Shown piece after piece: positions 34,302 to 42,921 of a stretch of 64,000 nucleotides of DNA (position 1 is the first letter of the stretch; each line of letters opens with the position of its first letter). The DNA is from Rhizobium sophorae (GTDB taxonomy: Bacteria > Pseudomonadota > Alphaproteobacteria > Rhizobiales > Rhizobiaceae). Location of the stretch: NCBI RefSeq assembly GCF_013087515.1, contig NZ_JABFCN010000014.1, positions 161,742 through 225,741 on the forward strand. The letters are read 5' to 3'. Made by a program: the position numbers and the translations under genes. The notes under the pieces are model-generated. The model saw only the letters and a program-made list of their open reading frames with translations, was not told where the DNA came from and did not search any database.

Positions 34302-35699
34302 ATGACCCGCGAAATCAGGCTGAACGCCTTCGACATGAATTGCGTCGGACACCAGTCACCGGGGCTCTGGCGCCACCCGCGCGACAAATCCTGGACCTAC
34401 AAGGATCTCGACTACTGGGTGCATCTGGCAAAGACGCTGGAGCGCGGCAGGTTCGACGGGCTGTTCATCGCCGACGTGCTCGGCGTCTACGATGTGCTGA
34501 ACGGCAATGTCGATGCTGCACTTCGCCATTCGGCGCAGGTGCCGGTCAACGATCCGCTGCAGCTCATCCCCACCATGGCCTACGAGACCGAGCATCTCGG
34601 CTTCGGGCTGACGGCATCGCTCTCCTTCGAGCATCCCTACACTTTCGCCCGCCGCATCTCGACGCTCGACCACCTGACCAGGGGGCGCGTCGGCTGGAAT
34701 ATCGTCACCTCCTATCTCAACAGCGGTGCGCTCAATATCGGCCAGCCGGCGCAGACGAAGCATGATGACCGCTACGATCTTGCCGAGGAATATCTCGAGG
34801 TCTGCTACAAGCTCTGGGAGGGAAGCTGGGAGGATGGCGCCGTCGTCCGCGACCGGGAAAGCGGTATCTTCACCCATCCTAACAAGGTCCACCCGATCCG
34901 CCATTCCGGCAAGCATTTCAACGTGCCCGGCATTCACTTGAGCGAACCCTCGCCGCAGCGCACGCCAGTGCTCTACCAGGCCGGCGCCTCCAGCCGCGGC
35001 AAGGATTTCGCCGGCGCCCATGCCGAGTGCATCTTCGTCGCATCCCCGTCGAAGCCTGTGCTGAAGCGTTACGTCGCCAATGTCCGCGAGGCGGCCGAAC
35101 GCGTCGGCCGCAACCCGCGTGAAATCCTTGCCTTCAACCTGCAGACCGTGATCCTCGGCGAAACCGATGCTGAGGCGCAGCGGAAGTTCAACGAATACCG
35201 CAAATACGCCTCCTTCGAGGGCGCGCTGACGCTGATTTCCGGCTGGACCGGCATCGATTTCGGGCAGTTCGGGCCGGACGAGGTGCTGCGCCACCGCCAT
35301 ACCAATGCGGTGCAATCGGCCGTCGAGACCTTCACGACCATCGATCCTACCAAGGAATGGACGGTGCGCGAAATGGCCGACTGGGTCGGCGTCGGCGGTT
35401 TCGGCCCTGTTTTCGTCGGCTCGCCGCAGACGGTCGCCGATCTGATGCAGGAATGGATCGAGGACACCGATGTCGACGGCTTCAACCTTGCCTATGCCGT
35501 GACGCCCGAGAGCTTCGAGGATACCGTCGATCTGCTGGTGCCGGAACTGCAAAAGCGCGGCGTCTACAAGACCGACTACGCCAGGGGAACGCTACGGGAG
35601 AAACTCGGGCGAGCGGGGCCGCGGCTCGTCGCCCCGCATCCGGGTGCTACCTATCGTAATCTGGCAGGAGCACCGGTCAGGCTTGCCGCCGGCGGCTGA
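34302..35699 (+). CDS. LLM-class FMN-dependent monooxygenase (NtaA/SnaA/DszA family)
   Basis: Second luciferase-like monooxygenase, 465 residues. Motifs are NAFDMNCVGHQSPGLWRHP, FDGLFIADVLGVYDV, RGRVGWNIVTSYLN and YQAGASSRGKDFAGAHAECIF. It is more like DszA/DmoA-type enzymes than the protein at 26214. A clear AAGGAAGAAAACC ribosome site precedes the ATG. It is directly downstream of the ribose-type permease and upstream of a Dpp-type transporter operon, so it may act on a compound imported by either. Reduced flavin must come from a reductase encoded elsewhere. Confidence 0.9.
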   Translation: MTREIRLNAFDMNCVGHQSPGLWRHPRDKSWTYKDLDYWVHLAKTLERGRFDGLFIADVLGVYDVLNGNVDAALRHSAQVPVNDPLQLIPTMAYETEHLGFGLTASLSFEHPYTFARRISTLDHLTRGRVGWNIVTSYLNSGALNIGQPAQTKHDDRYDLAEEYLEVCYKLWEGSWEDGAVVRDRESGIFTHPNKVHPIRHSGKHFNVPGIHLSEPSPQRTPVLYQAGASSRGKDFAGAHAECIFVASPSKPVLKRYVANVREAAERVGRNPREILAFNLQTVILGETDAEAQRKFNEYRKYASFEGALTLISGWTGIDFGQFGPDEVLRHRHTNAVQSAVETFTTIDPTKEWTVREMADWVGVGGFGPVFVGSPQTVADLMQEWIEDTDVDGFNLAYAVTPESFEDTVDLLVPELQKRGVYKTDYARGTLREKLGRAGPRLVAPHPGATYRNLAGAPVRLAAGG

Positions 35700-35793
35700 C
35701 CGGCACGGCGTGCCCAGGCTGATGTGCACAGGGTAGAAAAATATCTCGCCCGGCCGGCGCATTCGAATTTAATATCTGTCGCTATGATCTTTT

Positions 35794-35814
35794 CGCCGCG
35801 AATATAATGCGGCG
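35794..35814. promoter_or_regulatory. Hairpin with TATAAT in its loop
   Basis: CGCCGC and GCGGCG arms enclose GAATATAAT, so a possible -10 (35803-35808) lies in the loop. It sits 26 bp before the start codon of the Dpp-type binding protein. It may be a promoter or operator, or a leader hairpin; the -35 region is not clear. Confidence 0.4.
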
Positions 35815-35839
35815 AATTGTTCACCGATCAGGAGGGCTC

Positions 35840-37456
35840 ATGACCGTATCATCCATCTCGCGGCGCACGCTGATGAAGGGCACTGCTCTGCTGCTTGCCT
35901 CGACGGCGCTCGCGCGGCAGGCGCTTGCGCAGACCGCGCAGACCACCTCGGGCGGCCGGCTGATCGTTGCGGCCGATTCCGAGCCGAAGAACCTCAATCC
36001 CGCGATCGTCGCCTCGAACGGCGTCTTCTTCGTCGCAAGCAAGGTGATCGAGCCGCTCGCCGAAGCGTCGTTCGACGGCAAGGATGGGCTTTCACCGCGC
36101 CTCGCCACCTCCTGGGAAGGCTCGGCCGATGGCCTCTCTGTCACCTTCAAGCTCCGCGACGGCGTTACCTGGCACGATGGCAAGCTGTTCACCTCGGTCG
36201 ACGTCGCCTTCTCGGCACTCAACATCTGGAAGCCGCTGCAGAATCTCGGCCGCCTGGTTTTCGCCAATCTCGAAGCCGTTGATACGCCCGATGATTACAC
36301 CGCCATCTTCCGCTTCTCCAAGCCGACGCCGTTCCAGCTGATCCGCAACGCACTGCCTGTCGTCACCAGCGTCGTTGCCAAGCACATCTTCGACGGTACC
36401 GATATCGCCACCAATCCGGCCAACAACACGCTTGTCGGCACCGGCCCGTTCAGATTCGCCGAACACAAGCCCGGCGAATATTACCGGCTGACGCGCAATG
36501 AAAACTATTGGAACAAGGAGCAGCCGAAACTCGACGAGATTGTCTTCCGGGTGCTGCCCGATCGCGAGTCGGCGGGTGCAGCACTCGAAGCAGAGGAAAT
36601 CCAGCTTGCCGCCTTCTCCGCGGTGCCGCTCGCCGATCTCGACCGCATCTCCAAGGCCGACGGCATCAAGGTGATCTCGAAGGGTTATGAGGCTTTGACC
36701 TATCAGCTCGTCGTCGAGATCAATCATCGTCGCAAGGAATTGGCCGATCTCAGGGTCCGTCAGGCGATCGCGCAGGCGATCGACAAGAAATTCGTGGTCG
36801 ACACCATCTTCCTCGGTTATGCCGCCGCCTCGACCGGCCCGGTGCCGAAGAATGCGCCGGAGTTCTATACACCCGATGTCGCGACCTATGCGTTCGACCC
36901 TGCGGCCGCCAACGACCTTCTCGACAAGGCAGGATACAAGCAAGGACCGGATGGCAACCGCTTTACGCTGAAACTGCGCCCCGCGCCCTATTTCAACGAG
37001 ACCCGGCAGTTCGGCGATTACCTTCGCCAGGCGCTCGCCGTCATCGGAATCAATGCGGAGATCGTCAATGCCGATGCGGCCGCGCACCAGAAGGCTGTTT
37101 ATACCGACCACGACTTCGACCTCGCCGTCGGTCCGCCGGTCTTTCGCGGTGATCCGGCGATCTCCACCACCATTCTCGTCCAGTCCGGGACGCCAGCCGG
37201 CGTGCCCTTCTCCAATCAGGGCGGCTACGTCAATCCGGAGCTCGACAAGATCATCAAGGAGGCCTCGGAGACTGTCGACACGGCGGCGCGCACCGATCTC
37301 TACCGCAAGTTCCAGCAGCTCGTCGTCGCCGATCTGCCGCTGATCAACGTCGCGGAATGGGGTTTCATCACCGTCGCGCGCGACAGCGTGCTCAACGTCG
37401 CGGACAATCCGCGCTGGGCCGTCTCGAACTGGGGCGATACGGCGCTGCAATCGTGA
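35840..37456 (+). CDS. Dpp/Opp-type substrate-binding protein (SBP family 5)
   Basis: Periplasmic binding protein of 538 residues with a twin-arginine-type leader (ISRRTLMKGTALLLA...RQALAQT). Family blocks are DSEPKNLNPAIVASNGVFFV, LSPRLATSWEGSADG, FKLRDGVTWHDGKLFTSVDVAF and LVGTGPFRFAEHKPGEYYRL. The ATG at 35840 has a strong ribosome site (AGGAGGGCTC). It begins the operon of five transporter genes followed by a PLP enzyme, and comes just after an LLM monooxygenase. Its ligand may be a sulfur-containing small molecule rather than a peptide. Confidence 0.92.
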   Translation: MTVSSISRRTLMKGTALLLASTALARQALAQTAQTTSGGRLIVAADSEPKNLNPAIVASNGVFFVASKVIEPLAEASFDGKDGLSPRLATSWEGSADGLSVTFKLRDGVTWHDGKLFTSVDVAFSALNIWKPLQNLGRLVFANLEAVDTPDDYTAIFRFSKPTPFQLIRNALPVVTSVVAKHIFDGTDIATNPANNTLVGTGPFRFAEHKPGEYYRLTRNENYWNKEQPKLDEIVFRVLPDRESAGAALEAEEIQLAAFSAVPLADLDRISKADGIKVISKGYEALTYQLVVEINHRRKELADLRVRQAIAQAIDKKFVVDTIFLGYAAASTGPVPKNAPEFYTPDVATYAFDPAAANDLLDKAGYKQGPDGNRFTLKLRPAPYFNETRQFGDYLRQALAVIGINAEIVNADAAAHQKAVYTDHDFDLAVGPPVFRGDPAISTTILVQSGTPAGVPFSNQGGYVNPELDKIIKEASETVDTAARTDLYRKFQQLVVADLPLINVAEWGFITVARDSVLNVADNPRWAVSNWGDTALQS

Positions 37457-37496
37457 TAGGATCGACGGCAATTCTCTTCCAGAGGCCCTGTCCGGC

Positions 37497-38486
37497 GTGA
37501 GACGTGCAATCATCCTCCTGAGGCGCAGGGCGATCAGCAGCATTCCAGTGCTGCTGATCGTGGTGATCTTCACCTTTTTCCTGCTTGAATCCGCCTCGGG
37601 CGATGCTGTCGACGCCTATCTCGGCTCGATCGGCGGCGGCGATGCCGCACTCAGGCAGTCGCTGCGCGAGAGCTACGGCCTCGACCAATCGATGTTCGCG
37701 CGCCTCTGGCTCTATCTTTCCTCACTCGCACGCCTCGATCTCGGCTGGTCGGTCGCCTTCGGCCGGCCGGTCGGTGCGCTCATTGCCGAACGCCTGCCCA
37801 ATACGCTGCTGCTGATGGGCAGCGCGACGGCGCTGTCCTTTGGCCTCGGCTCGGCGCTCGGCATCCTTGCCGGAGCGCGGCCGGGCGGTCTGCGTGACCG
37901 GCTGCTGTCGATCGGCTCGCTGATCGTCTATGCCATTCCGAGCTTCTGGCTCGGCCTGGTGCTGAGTATCGCCTTTTCGGTGAAACTGCGCTGGTTTCCG
38001 ATCGCCGGCGTCGAGACGATCGCTTCCGGCAAGACAGGATTTTCGCGCGCGCTCGATATCGCCGATCATCTGGTTCTGCCTGTCGGCGCGCTGGCGCTGA
38101 TCTATCTCGCCTTGTTCCTGCGGGTGATGCGCAGCGGCATGGCCGAGGCCTGGAAGCTCGATTTCGTGCTCTTCGCCCGGGCTAAGGGTCTGTCGCGCAG
38201 CCGGATCGTGCTGCGCCATGTCGCGCGCAATGCGCTGCTGCCGCTCGTCACCATGCTCGGGCTGCAATCGGCGGCCATGCTCGGCGGCAGCGTGGTGATC
38301 GAGAGCATCTTTGCAATCCCGGGTTTCGGGCGGCTGGCGCAGGAGGCGGTCAACGGCCGCGACGCGCCGTTGTTGATGGGCATCATCGTCACCAGCGCCG
38401 TCCTGGTCATCTCGGTCAATTTTCTCGTCGATCTCGTTTATGCCGCACTCGACCCGCGCATCGGCGCATCGGAGGGCGGCGCATGA
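37497..38486 (+). CDS. Dpp/Opp-type ABC transporter permease (DppB family)
   Basis: Permease of 329 residues. TM1 (RAISSIPVLLIVVIFTFFLL) is followed by ASGDAVDAYLG and LRESYGLDQSMFARLWLYL, then the membrane core and the loop FARAKGLSRSRIVLRHVARN. The start is GTG at 37497, 40 bp after the binding-protein stop, with AGAGG upstream; no better ATG lies before TM1. It overlaps the DppC-type gene by ATGA. Confidence 0.9.
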   Translation: MRRAIILLRRRAISSIPVLLIVVIFTFFLLESASGDAVDAYLGSIGGGDAALRQSLRESYGLDQSMFARLWLYLSSLARLDLGWSVAFGRPVGALIAERLPNTLLLMGSATALSFGLGSALGILAGARPGGLRDRLLSIGSLIVYAIPSFWLGLVLSIAFSVKLRWFPIAGVETIASGKTGFSRALDIADHLVLPVGALALIYLALFLRVMRSGMAEAWKLDFVLFARAKGLSRSRIVLRHVARNALLPLVTMLGLQSAAMLGGSVVIESIFAIPGFGRLAQEAVNGRDAPLLMGIIVTSAVLVISVNFLVDLVYAALDPRIGASEGGA

Positions 38487-39316
38487 CCTGGCTGCGGCGC
38501 CTGCTACGCACGCCGGAAGGTGCGGCCGGACTTGCGATCCTTCTCGTCCTGCTTTTGGCCGGGCTGTTCGCTCCCGTTATTTCGCCGGGCGATCCGCTGA
38601 AAATTGCCGGCCGCGCCCTGCTGGCGCCGTTCACCGATCCGGGTTTTCCGCTCGGCACCGACCGTCTCGGCCGCGACGTGCTGGCGGGCCTGCTCTATGG
38701 TGCCAGAACCTCGCTTGCCGTCGGCCTGGCGGCAGCGTTTGCGGCCATGGTGCTTGGGCTCTGCGTCGGCCTTGCGGCCGGTTTTGCCGGCGGGCCCGTC
38801 GACGAGGCGCTGATGCGAGTGGTCGACGCGTTCCAGATCGTGCCGGCTTTCTTGCTCGCCCTTGCCTTCGTCAGCACCATCGGAGTGTCGACGCCCATTG
38901 TTGTCCTTGCCATCGCACTCGGTGCCTGGGCCGATCCGGCGCGGCTGACGAGGGCGCAGGTGCTTGCGATCCGCGAGCAGGATTACGTCGCCTCGGCAAG
39001 GGTAATCGGCATGCATCCGGCCGAGATCGCCTTCCGGGAAATCCTGCCGAACGCGCTGCCGCCGGTGCTGGCGCTTTCCGCCACCATCGTCGCCGGTGCG
39101 ATCCTCACCGAGGCGGCGCTGTCCTTCCTCGGCCTCGGCAATCCCAATATCGCCACCTGGGGTTCGATGATCGCCGAGGGTCGCAGCGTGCTGCGTTCGG
39201 CATCCTATCTCTCGGTCATACCGGGCGCTGCCCTCGCCGTAACCGTGCTCGGCGTCCATCTCTTCAGCGAGGGTCTCGGCAAGGCGCTTGGCAATGACGG
39301 TGCGAGGGCGGCATGA
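38483..39316 (+). CDS. Dpp/Opp-type ABC transporter permease (DppC family)
   Basis: Permease of 277 residues. After TM1 it carries the DppC hallmark FPLGTDRLGRDVLAGLLYG (about 54-72), then the EAA-like loop SARVIGMHPAEIAFREILPN and LSFLGLGNPNIATWGSMI. It is translationally coupled on both sides by 4-bp overlaps. Confidence 0.92.
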   Translation: MTWLRRLLRTPEGAAGLAILLVLLLAGLFAPVISPGDPLKIAGRALLAPFTDPGFPLGTDRLGRDVLAGLLYGARTSLAVGLAAAFAAMVLGLCVGLAAGFAGGPVDEALMRVVDAFQIVPAFLLALAFVSTIGVSTPIVVLAIALGAWADPARLTRAQVLAIREQDYVASARVIGMHPAEIAFREILPNALPPVLALSATIVAGAILTEAALSFLGLGNPNIATWGSMIAEGRSVLRSASYLSVIPGAALAVTVLGVHLFSEGLGKALGNDGARAA

Positions 39317-40104
39317 GCGGCATCTTCTGCAGCCTGCGGCAGCTTTCGGTCACTTACGGGCGCGGCAGGAACAGCGCAGCCCTCGACGGCATCGATCTCG
39401 ATATCGCCGGCGGCGAAAGGCTGGCGATCATCGGCGAAAGCGGCTCCGGCAAGAGCACGCTTGCCCGGGCGCTTGCCGGTCTGTTGCCGGAAGGAACGAA
39501 GGTCGGCGGTGAGATGTTCTGGCCCAGCCTTGGCCATCCGCCCCGCCCAGGCCGCGATTTCGGCTTCGTCTTCCAGGATCCGGGCTCCAGCCTCAATCCC
39601 GTCCTGACGATCGGCGAGCAGATCGCCGAGGGCGCCAGACGCCATCTCGGCCTCAGTTGGAAACAGGCCTATATCAGGGCTGAGGAATTGCTCGAGCGGG
39701 TGAGAATGCCGCAGCCGGACAGGGCGATGCGGGCCTTTCCGCATCAGCTATCCGGCGGCCAGCGCCAACGCGTGGCGATTGCGGCTGCCATCGCCGCGAG
39801 ACCTGCGCTGCTGATCGCCGACGAGGCGACCAGCGCGCTCGACGTGGTCGTCCAGGCCGAGATCGTCCGCCTGCTCGACGGGCTGGTGCGCGAGGACGGC
39901 ATGACGCTGCTCTTCATCACCCACGACATCGCGCTGGCCTCGGGCTTTGTCGATCGCATCGCCGTTTTCCGCAATGCGAAGCTGGTCGAGGCTGGTCCCG
40001 TCCGTTCGGTGCTTTCGGCGCCTGAGAGCGATCATACCGCCGCCCTTATCGCCAGCCATCGCGACCTCGCGACGCCACCGCTGATCGCGGGGGTGCTGCC
40101 ATGA
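39313..40104 (+). CDS. Dpp/Opp-type ABC transporter ATPase (OppD family)
   Basis: ATPase of 263 residues with Walker A GESGSGKST, signature LSGGQRQRV, Walker B LLIADEATSALD and FITHDIALA. Walker B has alanine where most Opp proteins have proline after the glutamate. It is shorter than the 330-residue OppD at 13867 and lacks the cysteine-rich C-terminal extension, more like the NikD/GsiA-type nickel and glutathione transporter ATPases. It overlaps its neighbours by ATGA. Confidence 0.9.
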   Translation: MSGIFCSLRQLSVTYGRGRNSAALDGIDLDIAGGERLAIIGESGSGKSTLARALAGLLPEGTKVGGEMFWPSLGHPPRPGRDFGFVFQDPGSSLNPVLTIGEQIAEGARRHLGLSWKQAYIRAEELLERVRMPQPDRAMRAFPHQLSGGQRQRVAIAAAIAARPALLIADEATSALDVVVQAEIVRLLDGLVREDGMTLLFITHDIALASGFVDRIAVFRNAKLVEAGPVRSVLSAPESDHTAALIASHRDLATPPLIAGVLP

Positions 40105-40880
40105 ACGATGTGCTCCTTTTCATCGAAAACCTGTCGAAAGGTTTTTCTTCTGCGGGACGCCGGATTGCTGCTCTCGATAATGTGTCGCTCACCATCGCGG
40201 CCGGGGAGACGCTCGGTCTCGTCGGCGCCTCGGGCAGTGGAAAATCGACATTGTCGCGCATCCTGCTGCGGCTTCTCTCTGCCGATGCCGGCTCGATCCG
40301 TTTCGAGGGGGCAGACTGGCTCGCGCTGAATGGCGCGCCTTTGCGCCGCCGGCGGGCGCGTATGCAGATGGTGTTTCAGGATCCGCTCGCCGCCTTCAAT
40401 CCGCTGGCGAGCGTCGGTACAGTGCTCGATGATCCGCTTCGCATACACGGCGTCGCAAAAGACCGGCGCCCCGGCGAGATCGTCGAACTGCTCGAGCGTG
40501 TCGGCCTCACCGCAGATCATGCCTCCCGTCCGGTGCGGGCACTCTCCGGCGGCCAGCGGCAGCGTGTGGCGATTGCGCGTGCGATTGCGACACGGCCCTC
40601 GTTGCTGGTGCTCGACGAGGCGGTCTCGGCGCTCGATGTGACCGTGCGTGGCAGGATCCTGGAGCTTCTGGTCGATCTGCAGAAGGAACAGGGCATTGCC
40701 TGTCTGTTCATTTCGCACGATCTTGCCGTGGTGCGCGCCGTCTCCCACCGCATCGCCGTTATGGATGGCGGACGGATCGTCGAGACCGGCCCGGCAGCGG
40801 CAGTCGTTGCCGCGCCGCAATCCGAGGCCGCCCGCGCACTCGTTGCCGCCGTCCCCCGTCTCGTGACCGATCCTTGCTGA
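40101..40880 (+). CDS. Dpp/Opp-type ABC transporter ATPase (OppF family)
   Basis: ATPase of 259 residues with Walker A GASGSGKST, MQMVFQDPLAAFNPLASV at the Q-loop (the OppF hallmark), signature LSGGQRQRV and Walker B LLVLDEAVSALDV. Like its partner it is short and without the C-terminal cysteine cluster. The aminotransferase start codon follows 11 bp after its stop. Confidence 0.9.
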   Translation: MNDVLLFIENLSKGFSSAGRRIAALDNVSLTIAAGETLGLVGASGSGKSTLSRILLRLLSADAGSIRFEGADWLALNGAPLRRRRARMQMVFQDPLAAFNPLASVGTVLDDPLRIHGVAKDRRPGEIVELLERVGLTADHASRPVRALSGGQRQRVAIARAIATRPSLLVLDEAVSALDVTVRGRILELLVDLQKEQGIACLFISHDLAVVRAVSHRIAVMDGGRIVETGPAAAVVAAPQSEAARALVAAVPRLVTDPC

Positions 40881-40891
40881 AGGAAGTATCC

Positions 40892-41986
40892 ATGTCCGAT
40901 CTTGGTTGGAATCCCCTGCATGGCGTGCCCTCCTATCCCGCGGAGCGCTATGCCATTCTTGCCGACAGGATCGGCGGTATCTTGCGCAGCCGCAACGACA
41001 TGTTGCTGGTGCAGGCCGAGGCGGTGGTGGCGCTGGAGGCGGCGGCGGTCAGCCTCGCGCGCCCCGGCCTGACGGCACTCAATATCATCACCAGCCCCTA
41101 TGGCGGCTGGTTCGGGCAATGGCTGCGGCGGGGTGGCGCGACGGTAGAGGATGTTGTCGCCGAGCCGGGCCTGCCGATCGAGATCGAAGCAGTCGCAAAA
41201 GCGCTCGACGCCGGTCCTCACATCAAGGTGCTGGCCCTTGTTCATGCCGAATCCGCAAGCGGCATTCTCAACCCCCTGCCCGAGATTCTGGCGCTTGCCC
41301 GGGCGCGCAACATCGTCACCGTCGTCGATGCGGTCGCCTCGGTCGGCGGCCATCAGTTCGACGTCGGCGATCTCGGCATCGACATCGCGGTGATCGGGCC
41401 ACAGAAGGCGCTCGGCGGCCCGGCCGGCCTGTCCGCAATTTCGGTCAGCCGCCGCGCCTGGGATCTGATCCTCAGAGACGGCGCCCCGCGCGAGTCGATC
41501 TTGTCTTTGGCCGATCTGAAGAACTGGATCGACGGCGGCCGGCGTAGCCTGCCGGGAACACCGGCGCCGCTGGAATTCTTCGCGCTGGAGACGGCGCTCG
41601 ACCGGATCGAGGCCGATGGCATGGAGAATATCGTCGCCCGTCATGCGCTTGCGGCATCGGCGACACGGGCGGGGCTTGCCGCGCTCGGAGCCCCGGCCTG
41701 GGTGCCGGCAGCCAAGGCGTCGAACCTGATGACGGCCGTGCCGGTGCCGCAGACGCTGGAGCCTGCCGCGTTGATCGCAACCGCCGGGCAGCTCGGGGTC
41801 GAGCTGAGCGAAGGCGTCGGAACAGCACCGGCCCGTCTCGTGCGGCTGAACCATACTGGGCCGCGCGCCGCATTCCAGACGGTGCTCTCGAATGTCGTGG
41901 CGTATGGCGCCGCCCTCAGGCAGTCCGGCCACCCCGCGGATATAGCAGCCGCTTCGGAGGCGATATCGGCAGCCTATAGTCGATGA
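40892..41986 (+). CDS. Class V PLP-dependent aminotransferase-fold enzyme
   Basis: Fold-type I PLP enzyme of 364 residues in the class V group (alanine-glyoxylate or serine-pyruvate aminotransferases, cysteine desulfurases). The PLP lysine lies in IGPQKALGGPAG; the cofactor aspartate precedes it in VTVVDAVASVGGHQFDV. HAESASGILNPL is the substrate-side block of alanine-glyoxylate-type enzymes. The ATG at 40892 has AAGGAAG upstream, so six residues of the longer frame are dropped. It is the last gene of the Dpp-type transporter operon and probably processes an amino-bearing ligand. A desulfurase role is less likely because no active-site cysteine loop is obvious. Confidence 0.85.
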   Translation: MSDLGWNPLHGVPSYPAERYAILADRIGGILRSRNDMLLVQAEAVVALEAAAVSLARPGLTALNIITSPYGGWFGQWLRRGGATVEDVVAEPGLPIEIEAVAKALDAGPHIKVLALVHAESASGILNPLPEILALARARNIVTVVDAVASVGGHQFDVGDLGIDIAVIGPQKALGGPAGLSAISVSRRAWDLILRDGAPRESILSLADLKNWIDGGRRSLPGTPAPLEFFALETALDRIEADGMENIVARHALAASATRAGLAALGAPAWVPAAKASNLMTAVPVPQTLEPAALIATAGQLGVELSEGVGTAPARLVRLNHTGPRAAFQTVLSNVVAYGAALRQSGHPADIAAASEAISAAYSR

Positions 41987-42057
41987 AATCCATATTCGGC
42001 CCTTGATAATCACGGCTCGTCAAGGCAGGAAAGTGGCATCGCGGAGACTTGGTGCAG

Positions 42058-42921
42058 ATGACGAGATTGCTGGATGTGCAGGGCTTGGAGATTTCGCATG
42101 AAGGGCATCGCACTCGCCTGAAATGGCACCGGTTGCGCAAGCGGTTTTCCGACCCGCTGTTTTCCGCCGAAGTGATGGCGGAGGGCTTTGCCGCGGGCGC
42201 CTCAATGGAGCTCGATCTGCGCGCCCGTGCCGACGGCGGTTTCGTCGTGCTGCACGACAAGGAACTCGAAGGCGAAACGACGGGTCATGGACCGGTCGCC
42301 GAAAAGAGCGTCAGTGACCTCAGCGATATCAGGATGCGAGAGGGCGACCGGCCGCTGATTCTCAGCGAGGATCTGGCCGCCATGATGCAATCGACACATC
42401 CAGCCGCATTGCTGCAATTCGACATGAAGGACGACTTTGAAGCGATCGGCGCCAGGGGCGTCGCGCATCTGGCCACGCATTTCCGGGATATCGCCGCCTC
42501 GGTAATCGTCAGCGGCGACAGTCTCGACCTCATCGTCGCGGTCAAGGAGAAGCTTCCCCATCTCCTGCGCGGCATCGATCCGACCAACAAGCTCTACGAT
42601 ATCAGGATGGCCAACGGCTGGAAGGCGGTCGAGACGGAACTGCGCGCTGACCTGCGCGGCCCGACCGAACCGGACACAATCTACCTCCACTGGCCGCTGA
42701 TCCTCGATGCCGCCAAGGCGGGGCTGGATATGATCGCGCTCTGCCAGGACGAAGGCAAACGTGTCGATGCCTGGACTTTCACCCTGAAGGATCCGGAGGC
42801 CGGCTTCAGCGAAGAGGAATGGCTGAATATCTCGGCGCTGATGGCGCTCAGGCCGGATCAGATCACGACTGACGAGGCACCGGCAACAGAACGTGCCTGG
42901 CGCCAGCGGATGACGGATTAG
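42058..42921 (+). CDS. Divergent glycerophosphodiester-phosphodiesterase-family protein
   Basis: TIM-barrel protein of about 287 residues related to GDPD enzymes. The metal and catalytic E-x-D (MELDLRARADGG) and the histidine in VVLHDKELEG are kept. The usual N-terminal HRGxxxxxPENT motif is replaced by KWHRLRKRFSDPLFS, and the rest is divergent, so activity is uncertain. The start is unclear: TTG 42049, GTG 42052 and ATG 42058 all follow GGAG; I use the ATG. Its stop overlaps the stop of the convergent IMPase gene by 3 bp. It may be a paralogue serving the same pathway as the GDPD at 44730. Confidence 0.7.
   Translation: MTRLLDVQGLEISHEGHRTRLKWHRLRKRFSDPLFSAEVMAEGFAAGASMELDLRARADGGFVVLHDKELEGETTGHGPVAEKSVSDLSDIRMREGDRPLILSEDLAAMMQSTHPAALLQFDMKDDFEAIGARGVAHLATHFRDIAASVIVSGDSLDLIVAVKEKLPHLLRGIDPTNKLYDIRMANGWKAVETELRADLRGPTEPDTIYLHWPLILDAAKAGLDMIALCQDEGKRVDAWTFTLKDPEAGFSEEEWLNISALMALRPDQITTDEAPATERAWRQRMTD

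Noticed and set aside
36092..37573. Minus-strand 493-codon open frame
   Set aside because: It is antisense to the Dpp-type binding-protein gene, which has a signal peptide, ribosome site and family motifs.
37392..37688. Minus-strand frame across the binding-protein/permease junction
   Set aside because: It overlaps the start of the DppB-type gene on the other strand and has no ribosome site or recognisable sequence.
42918..42921. Overlapping stop codons of convergent genes as evidence of a misassembly
   Set aside because: Both proteins end with family-like C-termini; short tail-to-tail overlaps are common in compact bacterial genomes.
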